In this document: positions 45,277 through 54,185 of the stretch, in pieces | Layout: every line of letters begins with the position of its first letter | How positions within the stretch are numbered: position 1 is the first letter of the stretch | NCBI RefSeq assembly: GCF_000244915.1 | Contig: NZ_CM001442.1 | Span: 248,001-312,000, forward strand | Direction of reading: 5' to 3' | DNA from: Bradyrhizobium sp. WSM471 | GTDB taxonomy: Bacteria; Pseudomonadota; Alphaproteobacteria; Rhizobiales; Xanthobacteraceae | Length of the DNA stretch: 64,000 nt | The notes under the pieces: generated by a model | The model's input: only the letters and a program-made list of their open reading frames with translations | Told to the model about the DNA's origin: nothing | The model's database searches: none | Made by a program: the position numbers and the translations under genes

Positions 45277-46557
45277 ATGAAATTCCATCGATCCGTCTTT
45301 CAATCCATCCTGGCGCTTGCAGCGGTTGCCCTTCTCGCGGGGACAAGCGTCGGTCACGCGCAGCAGCAGGACAAGAACAAGCCGCTGAAGAAATACGAAT
45401 CCGGTACCAAGGAGTTCTGGACCCATCCGCCGGACGACTGGTTTCTCGGCGACGAGACCGAGGCGCAGAAGGGACTGGCGCCGCCGTCGGGTCCGCCGAC
45501 CGGCGCGTCCGATGCCGAACTCGCGAACATCGTCAAGAAGGTCAAGCTGCCAGCGGGCTTCAAGATGGAGGTCTACGCCTCCGGCGTGCTGGCCGCGCGG
45601 CAGATGGCCTGGGGTGACAAGGGCACGCTGTTCGTCGGCTCGTTCGGCCTCGGCAACGTCTATGCCATCAAGGACAACAACGGAAAGAAAGAGGTCAAGA
45701 CCATCCTCAAGGGGCTGAACATGCCCACCGGTCTGGCCGTCAAGGACGGTGCGCTCTACGTCATCGCCGTCGACAAGCTGATCCGCTACGACGACATCGA
45801 AAACAAGCTCGACAGTCCCGGCGAGGGCAAGGTCGTATATGACGACATGCCGTCCTACGCCGCGCATGGCTGGAAATACATCGCGGTCGACAAGGAAGGC
45901 TGGTTCTACATTCCATTCGGACCGCCCTTCAACATCGGCGTTCCCCCGACCAGCGTGTCGCAGATCCGCCGCGTCGATCCCAAGACCGGCAATGCGGAGA
46001 TCTACGCGCTCGGCGTTCGCAACTCGGTCGGCGGCGACGTCGATCCGCGCACCGGCAAGTTCTGGTTCACCGAGAACGCCCGCGACTGGATCAGCGACGA
46101 TCTGCCCTCGGACAAGCTGAACATGATCAGCAAGATCGGCGAGCACTTCGGCTATCCCTACTGCCACCAGGGTGACCTGCCGGATACCAAGTTCGCGATG
46201 GGCCACAAGTGCTCCGAGTTCACGCCGCCCGTGCTGAACCTCGGCGCTCACGTCGCTCCGCTCGGCATGAAGTTCTATACCGGCGACCAATTTCCGGCCG
46301 AGTACAAGAACAACATCCTGATCGCCGAGCACGGCTCCTGGAATCGTCACAAGTACCAGGGCGGCCGCATCATGCGCGTGATCGTCGGTCCAGACGGCAA
46401 GAACGCCAAGCAGGAGGTGTTTGCCTCCGGCTGGATCGAGGGCGACCAGGGCTATCTCGGCCGTCCCGACGACATCATCCTCGCCAAGGACGGCTCGATC
46501 CTCGTCGCCGACGATTGGGCCGGCGCGATCTACCGCATCAGCTACAGCAAGAAGTAG
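45277..46557 (+). CDS. Secreted sorbosone/glucose dehydrogenase-like (GSDH) beta-propeller protein
   Basis: 426-aa protein with a Sec signal peptide (residues 1-28, ...LAGTSVGHA), then a six-bladed propeller of the PQQ-type soluble glucose/sorbosone dehydrogenase family. Blocks include MAWGDKGTLFVGSFGLGNVYAI, GLNMPTGLAVKDGALYV, ALGVRNSVGGDVDPRTGKFWFTEN and DDIILAKDGSILVADDWAGAIYRI. The substrate is unknown. The neighbouring cytochrome c, 194 bp downstream, could accept its electrons. A strong terminator follows, so they are probably separate transcripts. Confidence 0.87.
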   Translation: MKFHRSVFQSILALAAVALLAGTSVGHAQQQDKNKPLKKYESGTKEFWTHPPDDWFLGDETEAQKGLAPPSGPPTGASDAELANIVKKVKLPAGFKMEVYASGVLAARQMAWGDKGTLFVGSFGLGNVYAIKDNNGKKEVKTILKGLNMPTGLAVKDGALYVIAVDKLIRYDDIENKLDSPGEGKVVYDDMPSYAAHGWKYIAVDKEGWFYIPFGPPFNIGVPPTSVSQIRRVDPKTGNAEIYALGVRNSVGGDVDPRTGKFWFTENARDWISDDLPSDKLNMISKIGEHFGYPYCHQGDLPDTKFAMGHKCSEFTPPVLNLGAHVAPLGMKFYTGDQFPAEYKNNILIAEHGSWNRHKYQGGRIMRVIVGPDGKNAKQEVFASGWIEGDQGYLGRPDDIILAKDGSILVADDWAGAIYRISYSKK

Positions 46558-46572
46558 TGTAAGACGACGCGA

Positions 46573-46604
46573 GGCTGCGGTGCCGAGGGGCACCGCAGCC
46601 TTTT
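46573..46604 (+). terminator. Rho-independent terminator after the GSDH-like gene
   Basis: Perfect 12-bp stem GGCTGCGGTGCC/GGCACCGCAGCC with a GAGG loop, followed by TTTT, 15 bp after the stop. Confidence 0.92.
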
Positions 46605-46751
46605 CATTTCAATTTCGCACGCTGTCGTTCCTGATCGCGCGCCGCCTGCGCGCAAGTCCGGAACCCTTGGCCACGAACGCGGGTTATGAATCTCCGGGCT
46701 CGCGCCGCCGCGTGTCGGGAATGACGCGTTCGATAGATCGGAATTCCAATC

Positions 46752-47345
46752 ATGCGCCGGCAGTTCATCTCACACGCAATCAGCGCGGTTGCGCTTCTCG
46801 CGCTCGGGTCTCTCCCGACAAGCGCTGCCGACAATGCCGCGGTCAAGGAGAAGGCCGCCGTCTGCGCCGGCTGTCATGGCGAGAACGGCATCTCGCAGAC
46901 CGAGAACATTCCTTCGCTGGCCGGCCAGCCCGATCAATTCCTGCAATGGCAGCTCGTGTTTTTCCGCGCCGGCTCGCGCAAGAACGACCAGATGCAGCCG
47001 ATCGCCGAGGAAATCACCAACGAGGACGTCCGCAATCTCGGCGCCTATTTCGCCGCGCTGACGCCGCCGACAGCGGCGGAGGACAAGGATCCGGAGCTGT
47101 CGAAAAAGGGCGCGCAAGTTGCCGCCGGCCGCCGCTGCGCCTCATGTCATACGGATAGCTTTGCCGGCACCAAGGCCGTTGCGCGGCTCGCTGGCCAGCG
47201 CGAGGAATACCTCGTCAAGGCGCTGCACGACTACAAGAGCAGCCAGCGCGTCGGCGGCGGTGGCGCCGCGATGGCCGATGTCGCCTACCACATGAGCGAT
47301 GAGGAAATCACCGCCGTCTCGCACTATCTCGCGTATTTCAAATAG
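46752..47345 (+). CDS. Dihaem cytochrome c (c4-like)
   Basis: 197-aa periplasmic cytochrome with a signal peptide (to about residue 25, ...LPTSA). Two haem-binding CXXCH motifs are present: CAGCH at residues 38-42 and CASCH at 129-133. Each half resembles a class I cytochrome (NIPSLAGQPDQFLQWQLVFFRAGSR and VARLAGQREEYLVKALHDYKSSQR), the signature of cytochrome c4. It likely shuttles electrons from periplasmic dehydrogenases, perhaps the upstream propeller protein. Confidence 0.93.
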   Translation: MRRQFISHAISAVALLALGSLPTSAADNAAVKEKAAVCAGCHGENGISQTENIPSLAGQPDQFLQWQLVFFRAGSRKNDQMQPIAEEITNEDVRNLGAYFAALTPPTAAEDKDPELSKKGAQVAAGRRCASCHTDSFAGTKAVARLAGQREEYLVKALHDYKSSQRVGGGGAAMADVAYHMSDEEITAVSHYLAYFK

Positions 47346-47372
47346 CGCCCGATGTAGCTGCAAAACTCCACT

Positions 47373-47518
47373 GTCGTCCCGGACAAGCGAAGCGCAGATC
47401 CGGGACCCATAACCACAGGGAGTGGTTTGGCGAAGATTCGTCGTGACAAGCTCGGTTCATAACCACGGACTGTGGTTATGGATCCCGGATTCGCGCTATG
47501 CGCGCCCCGGGATGACGA
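47373..47518. repeat. Palindromic repeat element, family B (diverged)
   Basis: Begins GTCGTCCCGGACAAGCG, has GATCCGGGACCCATAACCAC repeated in inverse as TGGTTATGGATCCCGGAT, and ends CCGGGATGACG. It lies between convergent cytochrome c and the ketopantoate-reductase-like gene. Confidence 0.75.
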
Positions 47519-47531
47519 TCTAGCGAGCGGC

Positions 47532-48454
47532 TTACCCCGCCCGCTGCTTCTCATATGCCTTCAAATGGGTGTACGCGATGCGTAGCTTCGGCACCGGCAC
47601 CTTGGCGGCATCGGCACGCGCGATGAGGTCGCCGATGACGTGATCGGCCTCGACCGGCAGGCCCGCCTTGACGTCGCGGAACATTGAGGCCGTCATCGGC
47701 GAGCCCTCGGTGGTGAGGTTGCCCTTCACGCGCTCGAAGAACGGCCCGCCCGGCGTGTAGCCCGACGCGGCGGCGATCGCGCTGGTCTCGTCCAGCATGC
47801 CGAGCAGGAAGTCCCTGCCGCCGGGAGCGGCAAGAATATTACCGACAGAGGTGCGCATCAGGCTGGTGGACGCCGCCAGCGAGGACAGGAATACCCATTT
47901 CTCCCACATGTCCTGCATGATGTTCTGGCTGGCGGTGGCCCCAACGATGCCGCTCTTGAAGGCCTCGTCGATCGCCTTGACCCGATCCGACAGCGTGCCA
48001 TCGCGCTCGCCGTAATTGATCGACTGCATCGGCTGGAGCTGCACCACCTCGCGCTTCTCGTTGAGCGTCGCGGCGATGGCGCAGAGGCCACCGAGCACGC
48101 GCTCCTGGCCGAACTTGTCGTCGAGGATGTCGAGATGCTTCATGCCGTTGAGCATCGGGATGATCGCGGTATTCGGCCCGACTGCTGCCGCGAACGAGTT
48201 GATGGCGTCCTCGAGATCGAAGGCCTTGCAGCTGAGCAGCACGACATCGAACTTGTCCTTGAGCGCGTCGGCCTGAACGGTCGGCGGATTCTTCAAGGTC
48301 ACGTCGCCGTTCGGGCTCTTGATGACGAGGCCGGCGCTCGCGAGCTCGCTGGCGCGCCGCGGCCGGACCAGGAAGGTGACGTCGCGGCCCGCCTGCACAG
48401 CCTGCCACCAAAATAGCCGCCGATGGCGCCAGCGCCGACCACGAGGATACGCAT
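47532..48454 (-). pseudogene. 2-dehydropantoate 2-reductase-like gene, frameshifted near its start
   Basis: Family of ApbA/PanE NADPH-dependent ketopantoate reductases. The main frame reads AGRDVTFLVRPRRASELASAG through a full C-terminus ending KAYEKQRAG. The expected start, MRILVVGAGAIGGYFGGRL, with the GxGxxG NADPH motif, is in another frame at 48454-48400. One base is missing at 48397-48402: CTG-TG-CAG stands where CTG-CTG-CAG would restore GGRLLQAGRD. This is a recent single-base deletion or a sequencing error. Everything else in the gene is intact. Confidence 0.8.
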
Positions 48455-48479
48455 GGGATCGTCCTTGTTGTTTCTTGCC

Positions 48480-48599
48480 GTCGTCCTGGCGAAAGCCAGG
48501 ACCCATTACCCCGACTGCCTGTTGTCGGACAAGTCGGAGCCCCAGCTTATCGCCAAACGCGATTCGGTGGTTATGGGTCCTGGCCTTCGCCAGGACGAC
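48480..48599. repeat. Palindromic repeat element, family B
   Basis: GTCGTCCTGGCGAAAGCCAG... to ...GCCAGGACGAC, 120 bp, with ATGGGTCC/GGACCCAT inner arms. Co-directional genes flank it here. Confidence 0.85.
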
Positions 48600-48636
48600 C
48601 TTGAGGAGATTGCTCGGTTTCCCTACTTCGAGAAAA

Positions 48637-49251
48637 TCACTTCCCCGACACCATCTCCTCGACTTCGCGCAACTGCTCCTTGCCGAAGAACATCTCGTCA
48701 CCGACGAAGAAGGTCGGCGAGCCGAACGCGCCGCGCGCGACAGCCTCCTCGGTGTTCTTGATCAGTCTGCCCTTCACCTCAGGTTCCCCGGCGCGGGTGA
48801 ACAGCTTTTGCGCGTCGAGGCCGGAGGACGCCAGCGCCTTGGCCGCGACTTCCGGATCGTCCATCTTCTTCGGCTCGCGCCACATGTGGTGGAATGCGGC
48901 CTCGACATATGTCTCGAACACGCCTTCGAGCTGCGCCGCGATCGCCGCGCGCATCAGGTTCAGCGTGTTGACGGGGAAGAATGGATTCATGACGTAGGGT
49001 TGAACCTTGAAGCGCTTGACGAAGCGCTCGGTCTCGACCGCCTGGAATTCCCGCTTGTTCTTGATGCCGGCAAGCGTCTCGGCCGGCGACTTGTTGTTGG
49101 TCGACTTGAAGATGCCGCCGAGCAGGATCGGCACATATTCGAATTTGACGCCGATGCGCTGCTCGATGGCGGGTATCGCGAGATGGCTGAGATAGGCGTT
49201 CGGGCTGCCGAAATCGAACAGGAATTGCGGGGCTGTGCGGGTCAAAATCAT
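48637..49251 (-). CDS. 2-hydroxychromene-2-carboxylate isomerase family protein
   Basis: 204-aa DsbA-fold, glutathione-dependent isomerase relative. The start is MILTRTAPQFLFDFGSPNAYLSHLAI, where Ser16 in FGSPN corresponds to the catalytic serine of the naphthalene-pathway enzyme. It ends RGAFGSPTFFVGDEMFFGKEQLREVEEM, the usual C-terminal block. No other naphthalene genes are nearby, so the substrate is open. Confidence 0.88.
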   Translation of the reverse strand: MILTRTAPQFLFDFGSPNAYLSHLAIPAIEQRIGVKFEYVPILLGGIFKSTNNKSPAETLAGIKNKREFQAVETERFVKRFKVQPYVMNPFFPVNTLNLMRAAIAAQLEGVFETYVEAAFHHMWREPKKMDDPEVAAKALASSGLDAQKLFTRAGEPEVKGRLIKNTEEAVARGAFGSPTFFVGDEMFFGKEQLREVEEMVSGK

Positions 49252-49344
49252 CCTCCCTGACGTCGCTTTTCCGCATTGTGGCGCAGCGCACGCCGCCGGT
49301 CCACCTTTTAATGACGGTCATAATCTCTTGATGATGTCGTCAGG

Positions 49345-50688
49345 TCAGACGCGGATCGCCCGTTTGCGCCACACCAGAAGGTAATAGCCCATCTGCAAAA
49401 GGAACATGACGCAGAACACGATCGGATAGGCGGCCCACACACCCTCAAGGCCGATCGTGCGGCTCAGGATCACTGCGGACGGCAGCTCGATTGCACCAAT
49501 GGCGAAGATCGCGAGCAGCATTGGCGTCAGCGCCACGCCGGCAGCGCGCATCGCCCCGGAAAACACCGTCGCCAGGCCGAACGGCACCGAGCTCCACAGC
49601 GCGATGTGGAGCAAGCCCTTCGCCAGCTCGAGCACGGTGTCTTCGGTGATGAAGATACCGAGCACGGCGCGCGGCGCGAGATAGATCATCGCCACCAGCC
49701 CGCCCGTCAGGACGATGTTGAACGCAAGTCCGGTGCGCACAATGCCGTCGAGCCCCGCTCGGTCGCCGCGGCCGACCGCCTGGGCACCGAGGATCGAGAC
49801 CGCGATTGAAATCGACATCGCCGTGAACTGCGTGTAGCCCATCACCTGGTTGACCGCGCCATAGGCTGCGGTTGCGTTCGAGCCGAAGCCGTTGACAAGG
49901 CCGAGCAGCACCAGCTCGGCGATCGCCATCACCACCATGCCGATCGCGCTCGGCAGTCCAATGCCGAGGACTTGTCCCAGCACCACACGATTGAGCCGCA
50001 GATGGCGCAGCAGTGCAGCGTCCGGTGCCAACGCATGTTTCCCCCGCAGCAGATAGGCGGCCAGCGCGACCAGCGTCAACGCGTTGGCGATCGCCGCCGC
50101 CCAGGCCGGACTGGTGATGCCGGCCGCGGGCAATCCGAACGACCCCCGGATCAGAATCGGCGTCAGGATCAAGCCGATCGCGGTCGACAACGCCAGCGCC
50201 AGCAGAGGCGTCAGCGCGTCACCGACGCCGCGGATCATCGCCGTCATCAGCAGGAAGGCGAAGCCGAGCGGCATGGTGAGCAGCATGATGCGGGCATAGG
50301 CGCTGGCCTGGTCGAGAATGTCCGCGGGCGTTGCGAGCATCATCATCAATTGCCGGCTGAAGATGCCGCCGATCAGTGCAATTGAAATCGAGAGCAGCAG
50401 GCCGATTGCGAGCGTCGTGCCCACGATGAGCTTGATCCGGCCCTGCTCGCCCGCACCATAGGCCTGGCCGATCAGCACCGTGGCGCCGGTGCTTAGCCCG
50501 ATGACGAAGGCGAACAGGAAGAAGAACACCGGAAAGAACACCGAGACCGACGCGAGCGCGTCGACCCCGATCATCTGGCCGAGATAGACGTTACTGAGGG
50601 TGCCGAACAGCGATTGCAGCGCATTGCTCAGCATCAACGGCGCGAGGAAGCGCAGAAAACTTTTCCAGAGCGGCTTGGCGGCGGACAT
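49345..50688 (-). CDS. MATE-family efflux transporter
   Basis: 447-aa protein with about twelve membrane helices and the two-fold repeat of MATE multidrug/Na+ antiporters. Visible segments are LMLSNALQSLFGTLSNVYLGQMIG and AVSILGAQAVGRGDRAGLDGIVRTG. The substrate is unknown. The ATG at 50688 has AAAGG upstream; ATGs at 50703 and 50727 are also in frame. It stands downstream of the DUF2239 gene on the same strand. Confidence 0.92.
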   Translation of the reverse strand: MSAAKPLWKSFLRFLAPLMLSNALQSLFGTLSNVYLGQMIGVDALASVSVFFPVFFFLFAFVIGLSTGATVLIGQAYGAGEQGRIKLIVGTTLAIGLLLSISIALIGGIFSRQLMMMLATPADILDQASAYARIMLLTMPLGFAFLLMTAMIRGVGDALTPLLALALSTAIGLILTPILIRGSFGLPAAGITSPAWAAAIANALTLVALAAYLLRGKHALAPDAALLRHLRLNRVVLGQVLGIGLPSAIGMVVMAIAELVLLGLVNGFGSNATAAYGAVNQVMGYTQFTAMSISIAVSILGAQAVGRGDRAGLDGIVRTGLAFNIVLTGGLVAMIYLAPRAVLGIFITEDTVLELAKGLLHIALWSSVPFGLATVFSGAMRAAGVALTPMLLAIFAIGAIELPSAVILSRTIGLEGVWAAYPIVFCVMFLLQMGYYLLVWRKRAIRV

Positions 50689-50777
50689 GGATTGGCCTTT
50701 CATCAGGGCGTGCGGAACCGTCGCCACGCGAAGTGCGCGTGGCTCGGCCGTCGATAGGGTTGTGTGAAGGCGCGCGC

Positions 50778-51368
50778 CTAGGCGCGGTCGCTATAGGCGA
50801 GCTTGACGATGTGGTCGCGGATGTCGGCGGGCCAATCTGCGATCAGCCCGGTGAAACGCCGCCGGTCATCCGCAAACAACGCGCGGGAAGCTTCCTCGAA
50901 CTGCGGCAGATTGCCGGCCATGGTCGACATGAAGTGATAGGCCGCATCGCGGGCCTGCCGTTCGCGGTCCTTGTCGCCGCTGGCACGGCGCGCCTCTTCG
51001 ACAAGTTTCCGTAGTGCGACCGAGGCGCCGCCTGCTTGCGCGCTGAGCCACTCCCAGTGCCGCGGCAGCAGCGTCACCTCGCGCGCGACCACGCCGAGCT
51101 TCGGCCGGCCGCGGCCGCGCGGCTCGCTCGGCGATGCGGTCTCCTCAACCGGGGGCGGCACAAGCTTCGCCAGCCGCGCCAGCACCTCGCGGTCTCCGCC
51201 GCGCAGATCGAAGTCGATCGATCGGCCCGTGGCGTCCTCGAAGATGATGATGGGCTCGTCCGGCCGCTCCGCCATCCGCTTGACGACCAGCGCAACCTCT
51301 CCTGCCGGCCCGGAGACCAGACTGCGATGCCCTTGGAAAGCGGTGAAAGTCTTCTGCATTGGAATCAT
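50778..51368 (-). CDS. DUF2239 family protein
   Basis: 196-aa protein of unknown function. Residues 1-75 are KTFTAFQGHRSLVSGPAGEVALVVK and IIIFEDATGRSIDFDLRGGDREVLARL. A Pro/Arg linker with GRGRPKLGVVAREVTLLPRHWEWL follows, the latter resembling a ribbon or HTH-like DNA-binding part. The C-terminal helices contain DAAYHFMSTMAGNLPQFEEASRALFADD. Start ATG at 51368 or 51359 is uncertain. It has two TACCCGG-type boxes upstream and is divergent from a GST. Confidence 0.83.
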   Translation of the reverse strand: MIPMQKTFTAFQGHRSLVSGPAGEVALVVKRMAERPDEPIIIFEDATGRSIDFDLRGGDREVLARLAKLVPPPVEETASPSEPRGRGRPKLGVVAREVTLLPRHWEWLSAQAGGASVALRKLVEEARRASGDKDRERQARDAAYHFMSTMAGNLPQFEEASRALFADDRRRFTGLIADWPADIRDHIVKLAYSDRA

Positions 51369-51397
51369 TGCCATATCCGTCGCGATAGCAGCTTTAA

Positions 51398-51444
51398 TAC
51401 CCGGGTAAATTGCAAAGGTCAATATACCCGGATAAAAATATCCG
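51398..51444. promoter_or_regulatory. Two operator-like boxes upstream of the DUF2239 gene
   Basis: TACCCGGGTA (51398-51407, perfect palindrome) and TACCCGGATA (51425-51434, one mismatch) are in direct line 27 bp apart. The second overlaps an inverted repeat CGGATA-AAAA-TATCCG at 51429-51444. They lie 30-75 bp upstream of the DUF2239 start and could be bound by the DUF2239 protein itself, or by another regulator. Confidence 0.55.
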
Positions 51445-51524
51445 TCCGGATGGCTCGACATTGCGTTCCCGGGCTGGCAGGAACGCGCGGCCGATCGCCC
51501 ATGCCTAGCCTCGGGGACCACGCG

Positions 51525-52190
51525 ATGCTGACCGTTCACCACCTCAACAATTCCCGCTCGCAGCGCGTACTGTGGTTGCTTGAGGAATTGGGCGTGCCCT
51601 ACGAGATCGTACGCTATCAGCGCCAGCCGGACATGCGCGCGCCGAAGGAGCTCCGGGCCATCCATCCGCTCGGCAAGTCGCCCGTCATCACCGACAACGG
51701 CAACACCATCGCCGAATCAGGCGCGATCATCGAATATCTCATCGCCACCTACGGCAACGGCCGGCTGGTCCCGCCGCCGAACACGCCTGAGCGGCTGCGC
51801 TTCACCTATTGGCTGCACTATGCGGAAGGCTCGGCGATGCAGCCGCTGCTGCTCAAGCTGCTGTTCACGCTGATGCCGAAGCGCGCGCCGGCGTTGCTGC
51901 GCCCGCTCGTGCGCAAGGTCTCGAACCAGGCGCTCACCGCGCTGGTCAATCCGCAGCTCAAGCAGCACATGGACTATTGGGAAGGCGAACTCGCGAAGAG
52001 CGAGTGGTTCGCCGGCGACGAGTTCACCGCCGCCGATATCCAGATGAGCTTTCCGCTCGAAGCGGCCCAGGCGCGCGGCGGGCTCGAGCTCGGCCATCCC
52101 AAGGCGATGGCGTTTCTGGAGCGCATTCATGCACGGCCGGCGTACAGCCGCGCCCTCGAAAAGGGCGGGCCGTATCAGGTGGGGCGGTAA
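51525..52190 (+). CDS. Glutathione S-transferase
   Basis: 221-aa cytosolic GST. The N-terminal thioredoxin-like glutathione site is MLTVHHLNNSRSQRVLWLLEELGVPYEIVRYQR, with the LGKSPVITDNGNTIAESGAIIEYL glutathione-binding segment (Pro/Ser-Glu). The C-terminal helical domain ends FLERIHARPAYSRALEKGG. The ATG at 51525 has GGGGA eight bases upstream. Longer frames run through the divergent operator region. Convergent with the gamma-glutamyltransferase gene. Confidence 0.93.
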   Translation: MLTVHHLNNSRSQRVLWLLEELGVPYEIVRYQRQPDMRAPKELRAIHPLGKSPVITDNGNTIAESGAIIEYLIATYGNGRLVPPPNTPERLRFTYWLHYAEGSAMQPLLLKLLFTLMPKRAPALLRPLVRKVSNQALTALVNPQLKQHMDYWEGELAKSEWFAGDEFTAADIQMSFPLEAAQARGGLELGHPKAMAFLERIHARPAYSRALEKGGPYQVGR

Positions 52191-52334
52191 GTTTCTCACT
52201 GCGCCCTGCGTGACAGTGCCCGCCAGTCCGCATGCAATACGCGTCCGCGCGTCTCTGGCAGTTTCTCTCGCCTCGCGGTGGTTGCACGCGCGGCGTCGCG
52301 CGCAAGCCGGCCTTCGCGCCATGCAAGGACAGAG

Positions 52335-54089
52335 TTACTGCCCCGCTGCTTCCGCGCCCCGGGTGCGTGGATCGGGCGCGCCGAGCGGACCGTTGGCGGT
52401 CACCGCGATCGAATTCGCCGATGTCTGCCCCATCGGTATGACGATGAGATGATCCATCGCCTTCAGCTCGAGCAGCACATCATTCGGGAAGCCGCTCTCG
52501 ACCCGGACCTCGTCGGGCAGCCATTGGTGATGCAGCCGCGGTGCGGCCACGGCGGCCGCGACGTCCATCTTGTAATCGAGGACGTTGACGATCACCTGGA
52601 GCACGGTCGAGATGATGCGGCTGCCGCCCGGCGAGCCCGTCACCAGAACCGGCTTGCCGTCCTTCAGCACGATGGTCGGCGACATCGACGACAGCGGCCG
52701 CTTGCCCGGCCCGGGCAAATTGGCCTCGAAGCCGACGAGGCCGTAGGCATTGGAAGCGCCGACCGCTGCGGTGAAATCGTCGAGCTCGTTGTTGAGCAGC
52801 ACGCCGGTGCCGTCGGCGACGAGACCGACCCCGTAACTGAAGTTCAGAGTATAGGTGTTGCTGACGGCGTTGCCGCTGCCGTCGACGACGGAAAAATGCG
52901 TGGTGTTGCTACCCTCATGCGGTGAGGTCGCGGTGGACACGAGCTGTTTCGACGGCGTGGCGCGATCGGCGGAGATGGTTGCGCGCAGCTTGGCGGCGTA
53001 GTCCTTGGCGGTGAGTGTCTCGATCGGTGCGTTGACGAAGGCGGGATCGCCGAGATAGCGCGCACGGTCCGCATAGGCGCGCTTCATGGCCTCAATCAAC
53101 AGATGCAGCGAGGCCGGCGATCCCTGCTTCAGATCGGCGAGCTGAAAACCTTCGAGGATATTGAGCGTCTCCACCAGCACCACGCCGCCCGACGACGGCA
53201 ACGGCATCGACACGATGTCATAGCCGCGATAGGTGCCGCGCACCGGGGCGCGGATCACCGCCCGATAGGATTTCAAATCGGCTGGCGTCATGATGCCGCC
53301 CGCGTCAGCCACGGCCTTGGCGAGTTTCTCCGCGACCGGCCCCTCATAGAAACCGCGCGGGCCCTGTGCGGCGACAGCCGACAGCGTTTCGGCGAGATCG
53401 CTCTGCACCAGCCTGTCGCCTTCACCGAGCGGCGTACCATCGGGCCGCGAGAAAATCCTGGCCGAGGAGGGCCAGCGCACCAGCCGCTCGTGCCAGCCCG
53501 GCAGCGTGTCGGCAATGTCGTCGCCGACGAGGAAGCCATCGCGCGCAAGCGTGATCGCGGGCTCGAGCAGTTGCGCCAGCGTGAACCGGCCCGAGCCATA
53601 TTTTTCCAGGGCCAGCGCAAGACCCGCGACGGTGCCGGGCACGCCGACGCCGAGCGCGGAATCCCGCGACTTCGCTACATCCGGCTTGCCGTCGGCACCG
53701 AGGAAGATCTGCGGCGTGGTCGCAGCCGGCGCGGTCTCGCGATAATCGATCGTGATGTCTTCGTTACGCTCGGTGGAGTGAATCACCATGAAGCCACCGC
53801 CGCCGATATTGCCAGCGCGCGGATAAGTCACGGCCATCGCAAAGCCGGTCGCGACCGCGGCATCGACGGCATTGCCGCCGCGCCGCAGGATGTCGGCGCC
53901 GACGTGCGCGGATATTTTCTCCTGCGCCACCACCATGCCGTGCTCGGCGGGAACGGCATGCACCGTGTCGAGCGCGGGCGGCACATAGGCCCGCCGCGCA
54001 TCCTGCGCGGTCGCGGCCGGAAGTCCGAACGCCAGAGTGGCAAGGAAGGCGAAAAATGTCCGCCGTGTCGAAAAAGACGACATCATCAA
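52335..54089 (-). CDS. ggt: Gamma-glutamyltransferase
   Basis: 584-aa periplasmic N-terminal-nucleophile hydrolase that transfers the glutamyl group from glutathione. The signal peptide begins MMMSSFSTRRTFFAFLATLAFG, with a twin arginine (TRRTFF) that makes Tat export possible. The autocatalytic cleavage site is HEGSNTTHFSVVD with nucleophile Thr397. The PLSSMSPTIVL and SPGGSRII blocks, which bind substrate, are intact. With the neighbouring GST it may serve glutathione turnover, but they are convergent rather than co-transcribed. Confidence 0.96.
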   Translation of the reverse strand: MMMSSFSTRRTFFAFLATLAFGLPAATAQDARRAYVPPALDTVHAVPAEHGMVVAQEKISAHVGADILRRGGNAVDAAVATGFAMAVTYPRAGNIGGGGFMVIHSTERNEDITIDYRETAPAATTPQIFLGADGKPDVAKSRDSALGVGVPGTVAGLALALEKYGSGRFTLAQLLEPAITLARDGFLVGDDIADTLPGWHERLVRWPSSARIFSRPDGTPLGEGDRLVQSDLAETLSAVAAQGPRGFYEGPVAEKLAKAVADAGGIMTPADLKSYRAVIRAPVRGTYRGYDIVSMPLPSSGGVVLVETLNILEGFQLADLKQGSPASLHLLIEAMKRAYADRARYLGDPAFVNAPIETLTAKDYAAKLRATISADRATPSKQLVSTATSPHEGSNTTHFSVVDGSGNAVSNTYTLNFSYGVGLVADGTGVLLNNELDDFTAAVGASNAYGLVGFEANLPGPGKRPLSSMSPTIVLKDGKPVLVTGSPGGSRIISTVLQVIVNVLDYKMDVAAAVAAPRLHHQWLPDEVRVESGFPNDVLLELKAMDHLIVIPMGQTSANSIAVTANGPLGAPDPRTRGAEAAGQ

Positions 54090-54185
54090 ACTTCCGCAAA
54101 GGCCATGGGCAGTTCACATGCAGCGCTGCAATGCTATACGGTTTGCCCCGACAGAGGCAAAACTGTTCGTGATGAGGATGATGGA

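Noticed and set aside
53103..54185. Upstream extension of the MFS permease frame
   Set aside because: Overlaps ggt in antisense; the permease N-terminus fits the GTG at 54186.
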